Both the position numbers and the translations under genes were made by a program. The notes under the pieces are model-generated. The model was given only the letters and a program-made list of their open reading frames with translations, had not been told where the DNA came from and made no database searches. Shown piece by piece: positions 23,626 to 33,630 of a stretch of DNA of 34,281 nt. Position 1 is the first letter of the stretch. Each line of letters begins with the position of its first letter. The DNA is from Beijerinckiaceae bacterium (GTDB lineage: Bacteria > Bacteroidota > Bacteroidia > Chitinophagales > Chitinophagaceae). The DNA lies in the NCBI GenBank assembly GCA_903970475.1, contig CAJCIQ010000247.1, positions 1-34,281 on the forward strand. Reading direction: 5' to 3'.

Positions 23626-24564
23626 ATGAGTTCTCTTTTAGAAGTAAAGCATTTGAAGAAGTATTATGCCACCCAAAAAGCGGTGGATGATATCAGTTGC
23701 TCCATACCAGACGGAAGCATATTTGGATTGCTGGGTCCCAATGGGGCCGGCAAGACCACGCTCCTCAGGATGATCACCGGTATATTTTATCCGGACAGTG
23801 GTCAGATACTTTTTGATGGCAGACCCTTCCGCCCGGAGGAAGACCTGGTTCATATAGGTTATATGCCTGAAGAAAGAGGGCTATATAAGAAAATGAAGAT
23901 CGGTGAACAAGCCATGTACCTGGCCAGGCTCAAAGGACTCAGCAAAGCAGAAGCTACAGAGCGCATAAACTATTGGTTTGATCGTCTGGATATGAATAGC
24001 TGGGCGGGAAAAAAAATGGAAGACCTATCCAAAGGCATGGGGCAAAAGCTCCAATTTGTCATGACCATCCTGCATAATCCTAAATTGATCATACTGGATG
24101 AGCCTTTCAGCGGCTTGGACCCAGTAAATGCCAACCTCATTAAAGATGAAATCTATGAATTGGCTTCAAAAGGTAGTACCATCATCTTCTCCACCCACCG
24201 GATGGAACAAGTAGAAGAAATCTGTGACCAGATAATACTCGTCAATAGGGGGAAAAAGATCCTTGATGGAACCGTAGCGCAGGTGAAACAGGACTTTAAG
24301 GAACACCTTTTTCACCTGGAGACCGCCGCTACACTAACGACGTATTCCCATCCTTCCTTTGAAGTAGTCCAGAAAAACCCTAAATCACTAGTCCTGCGGA
24401 TACAGCCAGGTTTCCAGTCCAATCACGTGCTGGAGTATTTCATTTCCACCGGGCAAATAGTCGTTTGTTTCCAGGAAATCCTGCCTACCCTCAACGATAT
24501 ATTCATCAAACTGGTGGAAGGCACCCCCTTAAGCCGTCAGTTCCAAACAACCGTTCCCCAATAA
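23626..24564 (+). CDS. ABC transporter ATP-binding protein (NatA type)
   Basis: A 312-residue ABC ATPase. Walker A GPNGAGKT (37-44), signature LSKGMGQ (134-140) in place of the usual LSGGQ, Walker B LIILDEP (154-160), D-loop FSGLDP and switch His in IFSTHRMEQ are all present. The extra C-terminal 80 residues are typical of NatA-like ATPases of ABC-2 exporters. It is followed after 11 bp by the membrane partner at 24576. TACCTTTC (23599-23606), 20 bp before the ATG, resembles the minus-7 promoter element. Confidence 0.9.
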   Translation: MSSLLEVKHLKKYYATQKAVDDISCSIPDGSIFGLLGPNGAGKTTLLRMITGIFYPDSGQILFDGRPFRPEEDLVHIGYMPEERGLYKKMKIGEQAMYLARLKGLSKAEATERINYWFDRLDMNSWAGKKMEDLSKGMGQKLQFVMTILHNPKLIILDEPFSGLDPVNANLIKDEIYELASKGSTIIFSTHRMEQVEEICDQIILVNRGKKILDGTVAQVKQDFKEHLFHLETAATLTTYSHPSFEVVQKNPKSLVLRIQPGFQSNHVLEYFISTGQIVVCFQEILPTLNDIFIKLVEGTPLSRQFQTTVPQ

Positions 24565-24575
24565 TTCCTATAGCC

Positions 24576-25865
24576 ATGAATAAAACAGGACTAGTCATAC
24601 AAAGGGAATACCTGACCAGGGTCAAAAAGAAATCCTTCCTGGTTTTCACCATACTGATTCCCACCATCATCATAGGCTTCTATGTGGGATTGTTTGCCGT
24701 ATCCATGAGCGGCAACTCTACCAGAGAACATATAGCCGTCATAGATAAAGCAGGCCTATTCGATGGAAAAGACAAACAAGTGAAAGAGTTCACCTTTCAT
24801 CTCGTTCCGACCAACCAGGAGGCATTGATCGCAAAACAATACGAGCACCAGGGGTATGACGGCTATCTGCTCATTCCCGTTAATGCTGTAGATACCCCAT
24901 CCGGCATGCACTTCCAGCGGATATCTGAAGCAGGTTCCGGAGCCCAGAACGACCTCAACGAAATTCTGGCCGGACTCATCAGCCACAAAAGAATGGAAGC
25001 AGCCCATATCGATGCCCAATTGATCCGCCAGCTAACGCCAGAAGTCTCTATAAATGCCACCATAGGAACAGAGGCCAGACAAAGCGTCTCCGAAGTAGCC
25101 AGGTGGGCAGGATTTGCCGCAGGCTTTCTGATTTATTTTATTTTATTGATCTACGGAACCATGGTCATGCGTGGTGTGACGGAAGAAAAAACAACACGCA
25201 TTGCCGAAGTCATCGTTTCCTCCGTCAAACCCTTCCAACTCATGATGGGGAAAATCCTCGGCATAGGTGCGGTAGGATTGACCCAATTCCTGATATGGGG
25301 TATACTCCTTTATGCCTTGCAGCTCTTATTACCCCTGGCCTGGCCTGCTTTGGGCCACAGCCTTCAAAATGCAGGCCCCCAAGGAGCAGAAGGATATTTC
25401 GGCATGCTCATGCACGAGGTAGCCCCACTCAACTTCACTTTTATCCTGCTTTGTTTCCTGTTCTACTTCCTGGGAGGTTACCTGCTGTTCGCTTCCTTGT
25501 TTGCGGCTGTAGGCAGCTCTGTCAGCGATGACGCCCAGGAAGCCCAACAAATGGTCATGCCCATCACCCTGATCATCGTATTCAGCCTGGTGCTCATGGT
25601 TAAAGCCAGCGCCGACCCCAACAGCAGCCTGGCCGTATTCGGTAGTATTTTCCCCCTGACCTCCCCCATCGTCATGATGGGAAGGATTCCATACGGAATA
25701 CCCACCATTCCACTCTGGCAAATAGCCACTTCCATGATCCTATTAATAGGTGCTTTTTTCGGCACCACCTGGGTATCCGGCAAGATCTATCGAACCGGTA
25801 TCCTCCTCTACGGCAAGAAAGTGACCCTCAAGGAAATGCTGCGCTGGGCCTCCAAGCGCAATTAG
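24576..25865 (+). CDS. ABC-2 type transporter permease (NatB type)
   Basis: A 429-residue permease. The first helix (about 20-42) is followed by an exposed loop of about 160 residues, then five further helices (about 205-228, 246-278, 310-345, 358-380 and 396-420), the ABC-2 exporter layout. I start at ATG 24576 (MNKTGLVIQREYLTRVKKKS), the usual beginning of NatB-like permeases; a longer in-frame version would run back into the ATPase gene. It works with the ATPase upstream to export an unknown substrate, in known cases Na+ or a peptide. No other subunit is nearby. Confidence 0.9.
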   Translation: MNKTGLVIQREYLTRVKKKSFLVFTILIPTIIIGFYVGLFAVSMSGNSTREHIAVIDKAGLFDGKDKQVKEFTFHLVPTNQEALIAKQYEHQGYDGYLLIPVNAVDTPSGMHFQRISEAGSGAQNDLNEILAGLISHKRMEAAHIDAQLIRQLTPEVSINATIGTEARQSVSEVARWAGFAAGFLIYFILLIYGTMVMRGVTEEKTTRIAEVIVSSVKPFQLMMGKILGIGAVGLTQFLIWGILLYALQLLLPLAWPALGHSLQNAGPQGAEGYFGMLMHEVAPLNFTFILLCFLFYFLGGYLLFASLFAAVGSSVSDDAQEAQQMVMPITLIIVFSLVLMVKASADPNSSLAVFGSIFPLTSPIVMMGRIPYGIPTIPLWQIATSMILLIGAFFGTTWVSGKIYRTGILLYGKKVTLKEMLRWASKRN

Positions 25866-26022
25866 GCCTACGGCCTTCTTCGCCAAATACCCAGTCGTCA
25901 CTGTGTATGACAGCCAGTTTCTCAATCAGAGGGTGGTATCAGCCTCTAGCAGCGTAACCGCACATACGTTCAGACTTGACTGGGGTCATCCTTATAGCAG
26001 ATGCGCCCTGCCGGGCACACCA

Positions 26023-26054
26023 CAAAAAAAGAGGGAACCTTGCGGTTCCCCTTT
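26023..26054 (-). terminator. Rho-independent terminator for the secreted protein gene
   Basis: Stem GGGAACC (26033-26039) with GGTTCCC (26044-26050) and loop TTGC. Read on the minus strand it is followed by a T-rich tract (A run at 26023-26029 on the plus strand), so it ends the transcript of 26079-26495. Confidence 0.8.
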
Positions 26055-26078
26055 GTCTATAGATGCGGTACTTACTTT

Positions 26079-26495
26079 CTAATCGTAAATCTGTAACTGG
26101 GAAGAAAAAGTTCCGTGGTCACTGTCATTCCAAAGACATTCGGAACATTGTGGCTGTAATTGGACTTTCAGTTGGGTCTTCTTGTCAGAAGCCACTACCA
26201 CTTTCTCCGTAATCACTTTTTTATAACCGTTGGATTCGAAGGTCACTTTATAAGTGCAAGGCTCCAGTTGACCGAAATTGAAGTTCCCGTTTTCATCCGT
26301 TTCGACGGACTGGGGTTTGGGTAGGCAAGGCGCAGATATCACCACTGTAACCTTGTTCAGTGGTTTGGCACTTTCTGTAACGACCGTGCCGCTGATATTA
26401 CTGCTCCCATTATTGGTCCCTGAGGCTCCTTTACCCGCGCTTGCGGCAAGGGCAGTAAGCATGTAAAATCCAATAAAGAGGTAATGCTTGCCCAT
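26079..26495 (-). CDS. secreted carboxypeptidase-regulatory-like domain protein
   Basis: A 138-residue protein with an N-terminal hydrophobic signal (about 5-20). The central part has the carboxypeptidase-regulatory (transthyretin-like) fold: ISGTVVTESAKPLNKVTVVI, then ETDENGNFNFGQLEPCTYKV and VTFESNGYKK. In Bacteroidota this domain often begins large outer membrane receptors, but here it is the whole mature protein. A cysteine-containing tail (PQCSECLWND) follows. It may be a small envelope protein. The gene is 22 bp after the nitronate monooxygenase-like gene on the same strand, and its terminator is clear. Confidence 0.7.
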   Translation of the reverse strand: MGKHYLFIGFYMLTALAASAGKGASGTNNGSSNISGTVVTESAKPLNKVTVVISAPCLPKPQSVETDENGNFNFGQLEPCTYKVTFESNGYKKVITEKVVVASDKKTQLKVQLQPQCSECLWNDSDHGTFSSQLQIYD

Positions 26496-26517
26496 ATATT
26501 CGATTTCGGCCTTAAAA

Positions 26518-27465
26518 CTACTGAAATTTAATTGGATTTCGCAACGTTTGGTTAAATTCCTCCCAGACTTGGCGGACTATTTCACTTGCAGGTAAAATAT
26601 CATGTAAACTGGCGCTTACCTGCCCAATTTCCAATTCCCCTTCCGTCATATCCCCCTCGAACATCCCCTTTTTGGCTCTTCCCCTGCCCAATAAAGCCGC
26701 TAATGCCTCCTTGGTAGCTCCGCTGGCCTCCGCCTTGAGCACCTCCCCCAAAAAAGCATTTCGGAGCAAACGAACAGGCGTTAGCTGTTTTAGGCTCAAA
26801 AAAGTATCTCCTTCCCTGGCCTCAATAACCGCCTTTTTAAATGCCTCATGCGAGGAGGCTTCCACCGAAGCCACAAACCGGCTTCCCATTTGTACCCCTT
26901 CCGCGCCTAATACCATAACGGCCAGCATACTTTTGCCCGTAGCTATCCCGCCGGCAGCAATGACTGGAATAGAAACCGCTTCCACCACTTGGGGTATCAG
27001 GCATAGGGTGGTTGTTTCCTCCCTTCCGTTATGGCCGCCTGCCTCAAAACCCTCCGCCACAACAGCGTCACATCCGGCCTGCTGAGCCTTGAGGGCGAAC
27101 ACAGCACTACTGACCACATGTACCACGATGATTCCCTTTTCTTTCAAATAGCCCGTCCAGGTTTTAGGATTGCCCGCAGAAGTGAACACAATAGGCACCT
27201 GACCAGAAACGACTTCAGCAACCAGCTGGTCAATATCCGGATACAATAGGGGGAGATTCACGCCAAAAGGCTTATCCGTAGCCGCTTTGCATTTTTGAAT
27301 ATGCTCCCTCAGCACCTCAGGCCTCATGCTACCCGCACCAATAATACCTAGACCTCCCGCATTACTTACGGCACTGGCCAACCTCCAGCCACTGGCCCAA
27401 ATCATACCCGCCCCAATGATGGGATATTCAATTCCTAATAACCGGCTGACCCTGGTAATGGACAT
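26518..27465 (-). CDS. nitronate monooxygenase-like FMN enzyme
   Basis: A 315-residue TIM-barrel flavoprotein of the nitronate monooxygenase / FabK-like group. The N terminus has YPIIGAGMIWASG, the FMN region includes VVAEGFEAGGHNG (His of the active site) and VIAAGGIATGKSML, and MGSRFVAS follows. These enzymes oxidise nitronates or, as FabK, reduce enoyl-ACP; sequence alone does not decide, but the AEGxEAGGHxG motif is shared by both. It is 12 bp downstream of the nucleotidyltransferase gene, so an operon is likely. Confidence 0.82.
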   Translation of the reverse strand: MSITRVSRLLGIEYPIIGAGMIWASGWRLASAVSNAGGLGIIGAGSMRPEVLREHIQKCKAATDKPFGVNLPLLYPDIDQLVAEVVSGQVPIVFTSAGNPKTWTGYLKEKGIIVVHVVSSAVFALKAQQAGCDAVVAEGFEAGGHNGREETTTLCLIPQVVEAVSIPVIAAGGIATGKSMLAVMVLGAEGVQMGSRFVASVEASSHEAFKKAVIEAREGDTFLSLKQLTPVRLLRNAFLGEVLKAEASGATKEALAALLGRGRAKKGMFEGDMTEGELEIGQVSASLHDILPASEIVRQVWEEFNQTLRNPIKFQ

Positions 27466-27477
27466 AACTACAGGTAT

Positions 27478-28473
27478 TTACCCCAAAGCAATCTCGGTAT
27501 TATCACCTATGTTCAAGCTGCGGCTTTCCCCCTTCAGGGTAGCGTCACTGCCGATCAGCGATTCCGTCAAAACAATTTCGGTTAGGTTGGAATAAGCCCC
27601 AATGATGGAATCGCGCAATATAGAATGAGTAATCACCGCGCCCTCACCTATGGCTACATTGGGTCCTACAATGGAATGACGGATATCACAGCCTTCCGCT
27701 ATGCTCACGGGAGGAATCACGATGGAGTTTTCGAACTTATGGTTGGTAGAAATATTGCTGCCAAATTTCTTCAACAAAATAGCATTTGACTGAAGTAACG
27801 TTTCCTTGCGACCACAGTCAAACCAGTTCTGCACCTTGAATGCATGGAAATTGGTCCCCTGGCCTATCATGCACTCCAAAGCATCGGTGAGGTTAAAGTC
27901 ATGCGGCCTGGAGGGATGTGGCTGATGGCTTACTGTAGACAAACAATTGAATAACAGGTCAGTCTCCTTAATCTTATACAATCCTACCAAGGCCATATTG
28001 GATTTTGGAATCTGAGGCTTCTCCACCACCTGGGAAATATTCCCATCATCCTCCACTTCTGCTACCCCAAAATCCCTGGGATCATCAACCCGCTTGACCC
28101 CTAACATGGAATGAGGACTATCCAGCACAGACCGGACGTCATATTCGCAAATCGTATCCCCCAAGGCAATGAACACTTCATCCCCATTCACCAATTCACG
28201 GGTTAATGAGATCGCGTGCCCAGTACCCCTTCTCTCGGTTTGCTCTACAAAATGAACCGTGAGGTGAGGATATTTCTCTTTTATATAATCTCGAATCTTA
28301 TGACCCAGGTATCCCGTGATGAATATAAACTCCTGGATACCGGCTTCCTGCAACTGATCCACTATGATACTGAGTATCGTTTTTCCGGCTAATGGGATAA
28401 GTGCCTTAGGCTGGGTATAGGTCAGCGGACGGAGTCTGGTGCCGGCACCGGCCACTGGAATTATTGCCTTCAT
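27478..28473 (-). CDS. sugar nucleotidyltransferase with left-handed beta-helix
   Basis: A 331-residue nucleotidyltransferase. The N-terminal Rossmann-like domain starts IIPVAGAGTRLRPLTYTQPK and has the activated-phosphate motif and LGDTICEYD (metal Asp). The C-terminal part (about 245-331) has hexapeptide repeats, such as SIVIPPVSIAEGCDIRHSIV, forming a left-handed beta-helix. The order resembles glucose-1-phosphate thymidylyl- or uridylyl-transferases and mannose-1-phosphate guanylyltransferases; which sugar and nucleotide is not clear. Probably cytoplasmic. It heads the leftward run to 26079 and is divergent from glyA. Confidence 0.88.
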   Translation of the reverse strand: MKAIIPVAGAGTRLRPLTYTQPKALIPLAGKTILSIIVDQLQEAGIQEFIFITGYLGHKIRDYIKEKYPHLTVHFVEQTERRGTGHAISLTRELVNGDEVFIALGDTICEYDVRSVLDSPHSMLGVKRVDDPRDFGVAEVEDDGNISQVVEKPQIPKSNMALVGLYKIKETDLLFNCLSTVSHQPHPSRPHDFNLTDALECMIGQGTNFHAFKVQNWFDCGRKETLLQSNAILLKKFGSNISTNHKFENSIVIPPVSIAEGCDIRHSIVGPNVAIGEGAVITHSILRDSIIGAYSNLTEIVLTESLIGSDATLKGESRSLNIGDNTEIALG

Positions 28474-28559
28474 TGAATAAAACGTTTTAGCATGCTATAT
28501 CCGAGGCCGTGAAAATAAGGATTTTTAAAAATAAGGGGCGAGCTTTGATCAACACAGTT

Positions 28560-28567
28560 TATTTTTG
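28560..28567 (+). promoter_or_regulatory. candidate minus-7 promoter element of glyA
   Basis: TATTTTTG matches the Bacteroidota minus-7 consensus TAnnTTTG exactly and lies 20 bp upstream of the glyA ATG. No well-spaced TTTG minus-33 element is seen; the nearest (28544-28547) is too close. Confidence 0.45.
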
Positions 28568-28587
28568 CGCCAAAATACCTCCTATCC

Positions 28588-29868
28588 ATGCAAAGAGACA
28601 CGCTCGTATTTGACTTAATACATCAGGAACTGGAACGCCAGCGACACGGCATTGAATTGATTGCTTCGGAAAACTTCGCAAGCCTCCAGGTCATTCAGTC
28701 CATGGGCAGTGTATTAACCAACAAATACGCCGAGGGCTACCCCGGAAGGAGATATTACGGAGGCTGTGAAATTGTGGACCAGGTAGAACAACTGGCCATA
28801 GATAGGGCTAAAGAGATTTTCGGTTGCGCCTATGCCAACGTGCAACCCCATTCAGGCGCTCAGGCGAACGCAGCCGTCATGCAAGCCCTGCTTCAACCAG
28901 GGGACAAAATCCTGGGACTGGATCTGAGCATGGGTGGGCACCTTACACATGGTTCTCCGGTAAACTTTTCAGGTAAACTCTACCATGCCCTTTCCTATGG
29001 CGTCATCAAAGAAACCGGCAGGGTTGATTATGATCACCTGGAAAAAGTCGCCCTCTCTGAAAAACCCAAGCTGATTATTTGTGGCGCCTCTGCCTACAGC
29101 AGGGATTGGGACTATGCCCGTATCCGTGCCGTAGCCGATAAGATAGGCGCCTTTGTTATGGCCGACATCGCTCACCCAGCCGGCCTTATCGCTAAGAAAC
29201 TACTCAATAGCCCCTTCGAATACTGCCATGTAGTAACTACTACTACACATAAAACACTCAGAGGCCCCAGGGGAGGTTTGATCCTCATGAAATCAGACTT
29301 CGATAACCCCTTTGGTCTTAAAGACGTAAAAGGAAATATCCGTCCCATGAGCAACCTCCTGGACATGGCGGTATTTCCGGGCATACAAGGTGGTCCATTG
29401 GAACACGTCATTGCATCCAAAGCCATTGCCTTTGGAGAAGTCCTCACCGATGAATTCGGGGCATACGCCCGTCAAGTCATATCCAATGCCCAAACCATGG
29501 CCGGCGCCCTTGTAGCCAAAGGATATGAACTCATCTCCGGAGGGACCGACAACCACCTTATGCTCATTGACCTGCGCAATAAAAACATCAGTGGTAAGAA
29601 GGCCGAACAAACTTTGGGCAAAGCCGATATTACCGTCAACAAAAACATGGTACCTTTCGACGACAAATCTGCTTTTGTCACCTCCGGTATACGCGTAGGT
29701 GTTCCCGCCGTCACCAGCCGTGGAATGACCGAAACCCATATGGCCTTCATCGTTGAAGCCATTGACCGGGCCCTGATGAATGCAGACAACGATACCATAC
29801 TCGCGGATCTGAAGAAGGAAGTACATGCCTTCATGGACCAGTTCAAGCTATACCCGGAATTACACTAA
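28588..29868 (+). CDS. glyA: serine hydroxymethyltransferase
   Basis: A 426-residue fold-type I PLP enzyme that converts serine and tetrahydrofolate to glycine and methylene-tetrahydrofolate. [10 protein letters not shown] (about 23-32), [10 protein letters not shown] (50-59) and the PLP lysine K222 in [14 protein letters not shown] are all intact. Length is standard. The divergent neighbour is the nucleotidyltransferase gene; a DUF4293 gene follows 11 bp after the stop and may be cotranscribed. Confidence 0.97.
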   Translation: MQRDTLVFDLIHQELERQRHGIELIASENFASLQVIQSMGSVLTNKYAEGYPGRRYYGGCEIVDQVEQLAIDRAKEIFGCAYANVQPHSGAQANAAVMQALLQPGDKILGLDLSMGGHLTHGSPVNFSGKLYHALSYGVIKETGRVDYDHLEKVALSEKPKLIICGASAYSRDWDYARIRAVADKIGAFVMADIAHPAGLIAKKLLNSPFEYCHVVTTTTHKTLRGPRGGLILMKSDFDNPFGLKDVKGNIRPMSNLLDMAVFPGIQGGPLEHVIASKAIAFGEVLTDEFGAYARQVISNAQTMAGALVAKGYELISGGTDNHLMLIDLRNKNISGKKAEQTLGKADITVNKNMVPFDDKSAFVTSGIRVGVPAVTSRGMTETHMAFIVEAIDRALMNADNDTILADLKKEVHAFMDQFKLYPELH

Positions 29869-29879
29869 AACCCGAAACT

Positions 29880-30311
29880 ATGATTCAACGAATCCAATCA
29901 GTTTGGTTATTGGTTGCAGGGCTGCTCACCCTTCTTACCTTCAGGCTGGCCTTCTGGACCACCACCTGGAAAGACGCAAGCACCACGAAAATGTACACCA
30001 ACAGCTCCGGCAGCTTGCTGATGTATATCGCCGTCATAGCATTAATCGTTCTGTCCTTTGCCACCATATTCCTGTTTAAGAAACGTCCCTTGCAGATGCA
30101 ACTAGCCTGGCTCGGAATCCTTATTTCCATAGGATTATTCATCCTGGAAATCAAAGAAGCCGAAGACATCAGGGATAATCCCAACTTTTCCTTCGGAAAT
30201 TGGAACCTGGGTATCATCCTGCCGCTGTTAATGCTGGTGTTCTTCTTCATGGCCTGGAAGGGAATGCGGAAAGATCACAAGCTGGTAAAGAGTTTAAATC
30301 GTCTCAGGTAG
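29880..30311 (+). CDS. DUF4293 family membrane protein
   Basis: A 143-residue protein of the DUF4293 family, a Bacteroidota-specific group. It begins MIQRIQSVWLLVAGLLTLLT and has about four membrane helices (about 8-26, 42-64, 73-90 and 103-122), with a basic tail RKDHKLVKSLNRLR. Function unknown. It follows glyA closely and is convergent with uvrA, with two hairpins in the intervening gap. The family is recognised from the N terminus and topology. Confidence 0.85.
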   Translation: MIQRIQSVWLLVAGLLTLLTFRLAFWTTTWKDASTTKMYTNSSGSLLMYIAVIALIVLSFATIFLFKKRPLQMQLAWLGILISIGLFILEIKEAEDIRDNPNFSFGNWNLGIILPLLMLVFFFMAWKGMRKDHKLVKSLNRLR

Positions 30312-30340
30312 TTTTTGCCCGCGCCTTCGGCGCGAAAAAC
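30311..30340. terminator. terminator-like hairpin after DUF4293 gene
   Basis: CGCGCC (30320-30325) pairs with GGCGCG (30329-30334) around TTC, and outer GTTTTT and AAAAAC can extend the pairing past a 3-nt bulge. The flanking T and A tracts point to bidirectional termination. Confidence 0.6.
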
Positions 30341-30381
30341 ACTTTCCGCTCCTTAGGCCCAGGTGCTTCCCTGCACTATAT

Positions 30382-30444
30382 AGACCTGGTAGGAACATTT
30401 TTACCGCGTGAAAAAAAACGCGGTAAAAATGCCCTACCAGGTCT
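30382..30444. terminator. 25-bp hairpin between convergent genes
   Basis: AGACCTGGTAGG (30382-30393) pairs with CCTACCAGGTCT (30433-30444), and CATTTTTACCGCG (30396-30408) pairs with CGCGGTAAAAATG (30419-30431). Only a 2-versus-1-nt bulge and a 10-nt A-rich loop are unpaired. Its position between convergent genes fits a bidirectional terminator, but it is much longer than usual, so it may instead be a small mobile element or structured RNA. Confidence 0.6.
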
Positions 30445-30585
30445 CTTCATTTCATGCCAAGTCTACATTTAACAGGTGCTAAATCCTGTTGCCAGTCCTC
30501 GCTGATTTAAGGTGCATAAGCTGCCTGCATAAACGAAACGAGGGAACAAAACGCCGCACAGTATGGTATGACAACTTCAATCGCG

Positions 30586-33426
30586 CTACAGAAACCGCCC
30601 GGTAGCGCTCTCTGGGACATTCTTAGCCCCCGCCGGAGGCCCCGCGTAAATGAGGTTGCCACCCGCGTCGCCTGCATCGGGACCCAAATCGATCAGCCAA
30701 TCAGCAGAGCGGATAACATCCGTATTGTGCTCAATCACCAGGATGGTATGCCCCTGAGCGACCAGCGCATTAAAAGAAGCGAGTAATTTTTTGATATCAT
30801 GGAAATGCAGACCCGTAGTGGGTTCGTCAAAGATAAAAAGGATATGTCCCTGCGCTTTGCCTTTGCCCAGGAAGGACGCCAGTTTCACCCGTTGGGCCTC
30901 CCCACCGGATAAGGTGTCGGAAGACTGACCCAGCTTCACATAACCCAATCCCACATCAGATAAGGGTTTTATTTTGGAAACCACGTCCTTTTCGGCACTG
31001 AAGAACGCTATCGCTTCGTCTACACTCAATTCCAGAATATCGAATATGCTCTTTCCCTTGTACTGTACTTCCAATACTTCCTCTTTGAATCGTTTCCCTC
31101 CGCATACTTCACAGGTGAGGTGCACGTCGGCGAGAAATTGCATTTCTACGATCTGTTCACCTTCCCCTTTGCAACCATCGCATCTTCCCCCGTCTACGTT
31201 AAAGGAAAAGTGCTTGGGCTGAAAACCCCTCATTTTAGACAGGGGCTGGGACGCATACAAATCCCTGATTTCATCGTAGGCTTTGATATAAGTAACCGGA
31301 TTACTCCTGGAAGATTTACCAATAGGATGCTGGTCCACCATCTCAATCTGGGTGATATCATCCAGGTTTCCAGACAAAGTCTTGAATAAACCGGGCTTGT
31401 CGGTAGCTTCCCCTTTGAGTTGTTGGAGGGCAGGATATAGGATTTGCTTAATAAGGGTGGTTTTGCCGCTACCACTGACCCCACTAACCACCGTAAAGGC
31501 CTCTAGTGGGATCTGCACGGTAATATCCTGGAGGTTGTTTTGGCGCGCTCCTTCTATGGTGATGAATCGCTTCCACTTTCGCACAGCGGCCGGAGGATCG
31601 ATGGATAGATCTCCCCTCAGGTATTTGCCCGTCAGGCTTTCCGGGTTGCTGATAATGGCTTCATAGTTCCCCTCCGCTATGACCTTGCCTCCCTGGTAAG
31701 AAGCCAACGGTCCCATATCAATGATATGATCGGCCTCCCGCATCATGCGTTCGTCATGCTCCACCACCACTACGGTATTGCCCAGGTCCCTCAATTCTTT
31801 AAGCACCCCTATCAATCGTAGGGTGTCTCTGGAATGTAGGCCTATAGAAGGTTCGTCCAATATGTACAAAGAATTGGTCAGGTTAGAACCCAGAGAGCGG
31901 GTAAGCTGTATACGCTGGCTTTCACCACCACTCAGGGAATTGGCTAACCTGCTCAGGGTGAGGTAGCCCAACCCAACGTCCATCAATGTCTTGAGGCGTT
32001 GGTGTATTTCCAGTAAGATCCGTTTGGCCACTTGTTGCTCATATTCACTAAGGAGTAAATCATGGAACCATTGTTGAAGGTCCCGTACAGGCATATCACA
32101 CAGCTCCCCGATATGCTTACCGGCTACTTTCACATACAAAGCTTCTTTACGGAGCCTATACCCCTTACAATCAGGACAAGTGGTCCTACCTCTGTATCTG
32201 GAGAGCAATACCCTGTACTGAACCTTATAAAGGTTTTGTTCCACCTCCTTAAAAAATTCATTTATTCCCTGGAAGTGGGCCGTCCCTTCCCATAACTGGG
32301 CATATTGGGCCTTTGTCAGATCCATGATGGGTTTATGGATAGGGAAATCAGCCTTTCTCGCCCCTTTGATGAATTGATCTTTCCACAAACCTAGTTTTTC
32401 TCCCTTCCAGGGAGCGACCGCCCCTTCATATACACTTAGTCTTTTATCGGGGATAACCAGATTTTCATCTATGCCCAACACCTGAGAAAAGCCCTCGCAG
32501 GTAGGACAAGCCCCAAAGGGATTGTTGAAAGAAAACAGATTGGGAACGGGTTCTTCGAACACAATTCCATCCAATTCAAACTTATTGGAAAAAGAAAACA
32601 CTTCCTTACTATTCACTTCCAGGGTAATGGCTCCTTCCCCCTCATAAAAAGCAGTACCCACGGAATCGGATATACGATGCAGGTCATCTTCATCAAAAGA
32701 TTTAACCACCAAACGGTCTACCAACACATAGGTTCTGGAAGGAGCCAGGGCGCTGAAATCACCTGATTCCTGCAATTCCTCCAACCTTAGAATCTGTCCA
32801 GCTTCTCCTTTTTTCTGGGCACGGACGTAAATGCGGGTAAACCCTTTCTGCATCAGGATACCCACTTCTTCTGCGGCTTCCCTGCGGTCATGCTGACGAA
32901 AAGGTACCAAAAGCAAAACCCTATCCCCTTCGGTCAGTCGTCTAATGGCTTCTACCACATCTTTGACGTCATCCTTCTTTACCTCCCGACCAGAAACGGG
33001 TGATATCGTGTGTCCAGCGCGGGCAAAAAGCAAGCGCAAATAGTCGTAGACCTCCGTCATGGAACCCACCGTGGAGCGGGGCGTACGCGTAATAACCTTT
33101 TGCTCTATGGCAATAGCAGGGCATAGACCCTTGATATAATCGACGTCCGGTTTATTCATGCGCATCAGAAACTGGCGCGCATAGGCGCTCAGGCTTTCGG
33201 CATACCGACGCTGACCTTCGGCATAAAGGGTGTCAATGGTCAGGGATGATTTTCCAGACCCGGAGACGCCCGTGACCACAACCAGTTTGCCCCTGGGTAT
33301 AGACACCGTTATGTTTTTGAGATTGTGGACCCTTGCACCTTTGATGAGGATATCCTCGGATGCAGAGACCTTTTTTTGTATGTTTTTAGGTAGTGTTTTT
33401 TCGGCTGTAGCGGCTTTTGTCTTCAT
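30586..33426 (-). CDS. uvrA: excinuclease ABC subunit A
   Basis: A 946-residue UvrA, the damage-sensing ATPase of nucleotide excision repair. There are two ABC halves: Walker A GVSGSGKS (53-60) and, in the second half, GVSGSGKTT, with signatures [13 protein letters not shown] and [13 protein letters not shown]. The second half keeps its zinc finger ([10 protein letters not shown] ... CEVCGGKRF). In the first half the position where many UvrA proteins have CPxCG reads [10 protein letters not shown] (about 140-149), without cysteines, a form I associate with Bacteroidota UvrA. CPTCEG and CPDCKG occur later. It is a single gene with no UvrB or UvrC nearby. Confidence 0.97.
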   Translation of the reverse strand: MKTKAATAEKTLPKNIQKKVSASEDILIKGARVHNLKNITVSIPRGKLVVVTGVSGSGKSSLTIDTLYAEGQRRYAESLSAYARQFLMRMNKPDVDYIKGLCPAIAIEQKVITRTPRSTVGSMTEVYDYLRLLFARAGHTISPVSGREVKKDDVKDVVEAIRRLTEGDRVLLLVPFRQHDRREAAEEVGILMQKGFTRIYVRAQKKGEAGQILRLEELQESGDFSALAPSRTYVLVDRLVVKSFDEDDLHRISDSVGTAFYEGEGAITLEVNSKEVFSFSNKFELDGIVFEEPVPNLFSFNNPFGACPTCEGFSQVLGIDENLVIPDKRLSVYEGAVAPWKGEKLGLWKDQFIKGARKADFPIHKPIMDLTKAQYAQLWEGTAHFQGINEFFKEVEQNLYKVQYRVLLSRYRGRTTCPDCKGYRLRKEALYVKVAGKHIGELCDMPVRDLQQWFHDLLLSEYEQQVAKRILLEIHQRLKTLMDVGLGYLTLSRLANSLSGGESQRIQLTRSLGSNLTNSLYILDEPSIGLHSRDTLRLIGVLKELRDLGNTVVVVEHDERMMREADHIIDMGPLASYQGGKVIAEGNYEAIISNPESLTGKYLRGDLSIDPPAAVRKWKRFITIEGARQNNLQDITVQIPLEAFTVVSGVSGSGKTTLIKQILYPALQQLKGEATDKPGLFKTLSGNLDDITQIEMVDQHPIGKSSRSNPVTYIKAYDEIRDLYASQPLSKMRGFQPKHFSFNVDGGRCDGCKGEGEQIVEMQFLADVHLTCEVCGGKRFKEEVLEVQYKGKSIFDILELSVDEAIAFFSAEKDVVSKIKPLSDVGLGYVKLGQSSDTLSGGEAQRVKLASFLGKGKAQGHILFIFDEPTTGLHFHDIKKLLASFNALVAQGHTILVIEHNTDVIRSADWLIDLGPDAGDAGGNLIYAGPPAGAKNVPESATGRFL

Positions 33427-33574
33427 AATATAGATGGCAAATTTACCACTCTATTTCCCCTGTAGGCCTGAGAATGTTATTTTTTACGTGGATGTGATCT
33501 ATAAATTTTGTTATATTTTGAATAAACATTACTTTTATATACACTGTAATTTTAAAAAAGATCGCTTATTGATT

Positions 33575-33630
33575 AGATTTCTACGCTGTTTCTATTGAAA
33601 AACCATTGATAATAAACCTAGTAGAAATCT
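33575..33630 (+). promoter_or_regulatory. inverted repeat ending at the sigma-factor start codon
   Basis: AGATTTCTAC (33575-33584) and GTAGAAATCT (33621-33630) are perfect inverted arms separated by 36 nt; the second ends directly at the ATG at 33631. If both lie in the mRNA, the hairpin would mask the start region, so translation control is conceivable. The arms could instead be an operator. Confidence 0.5.
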
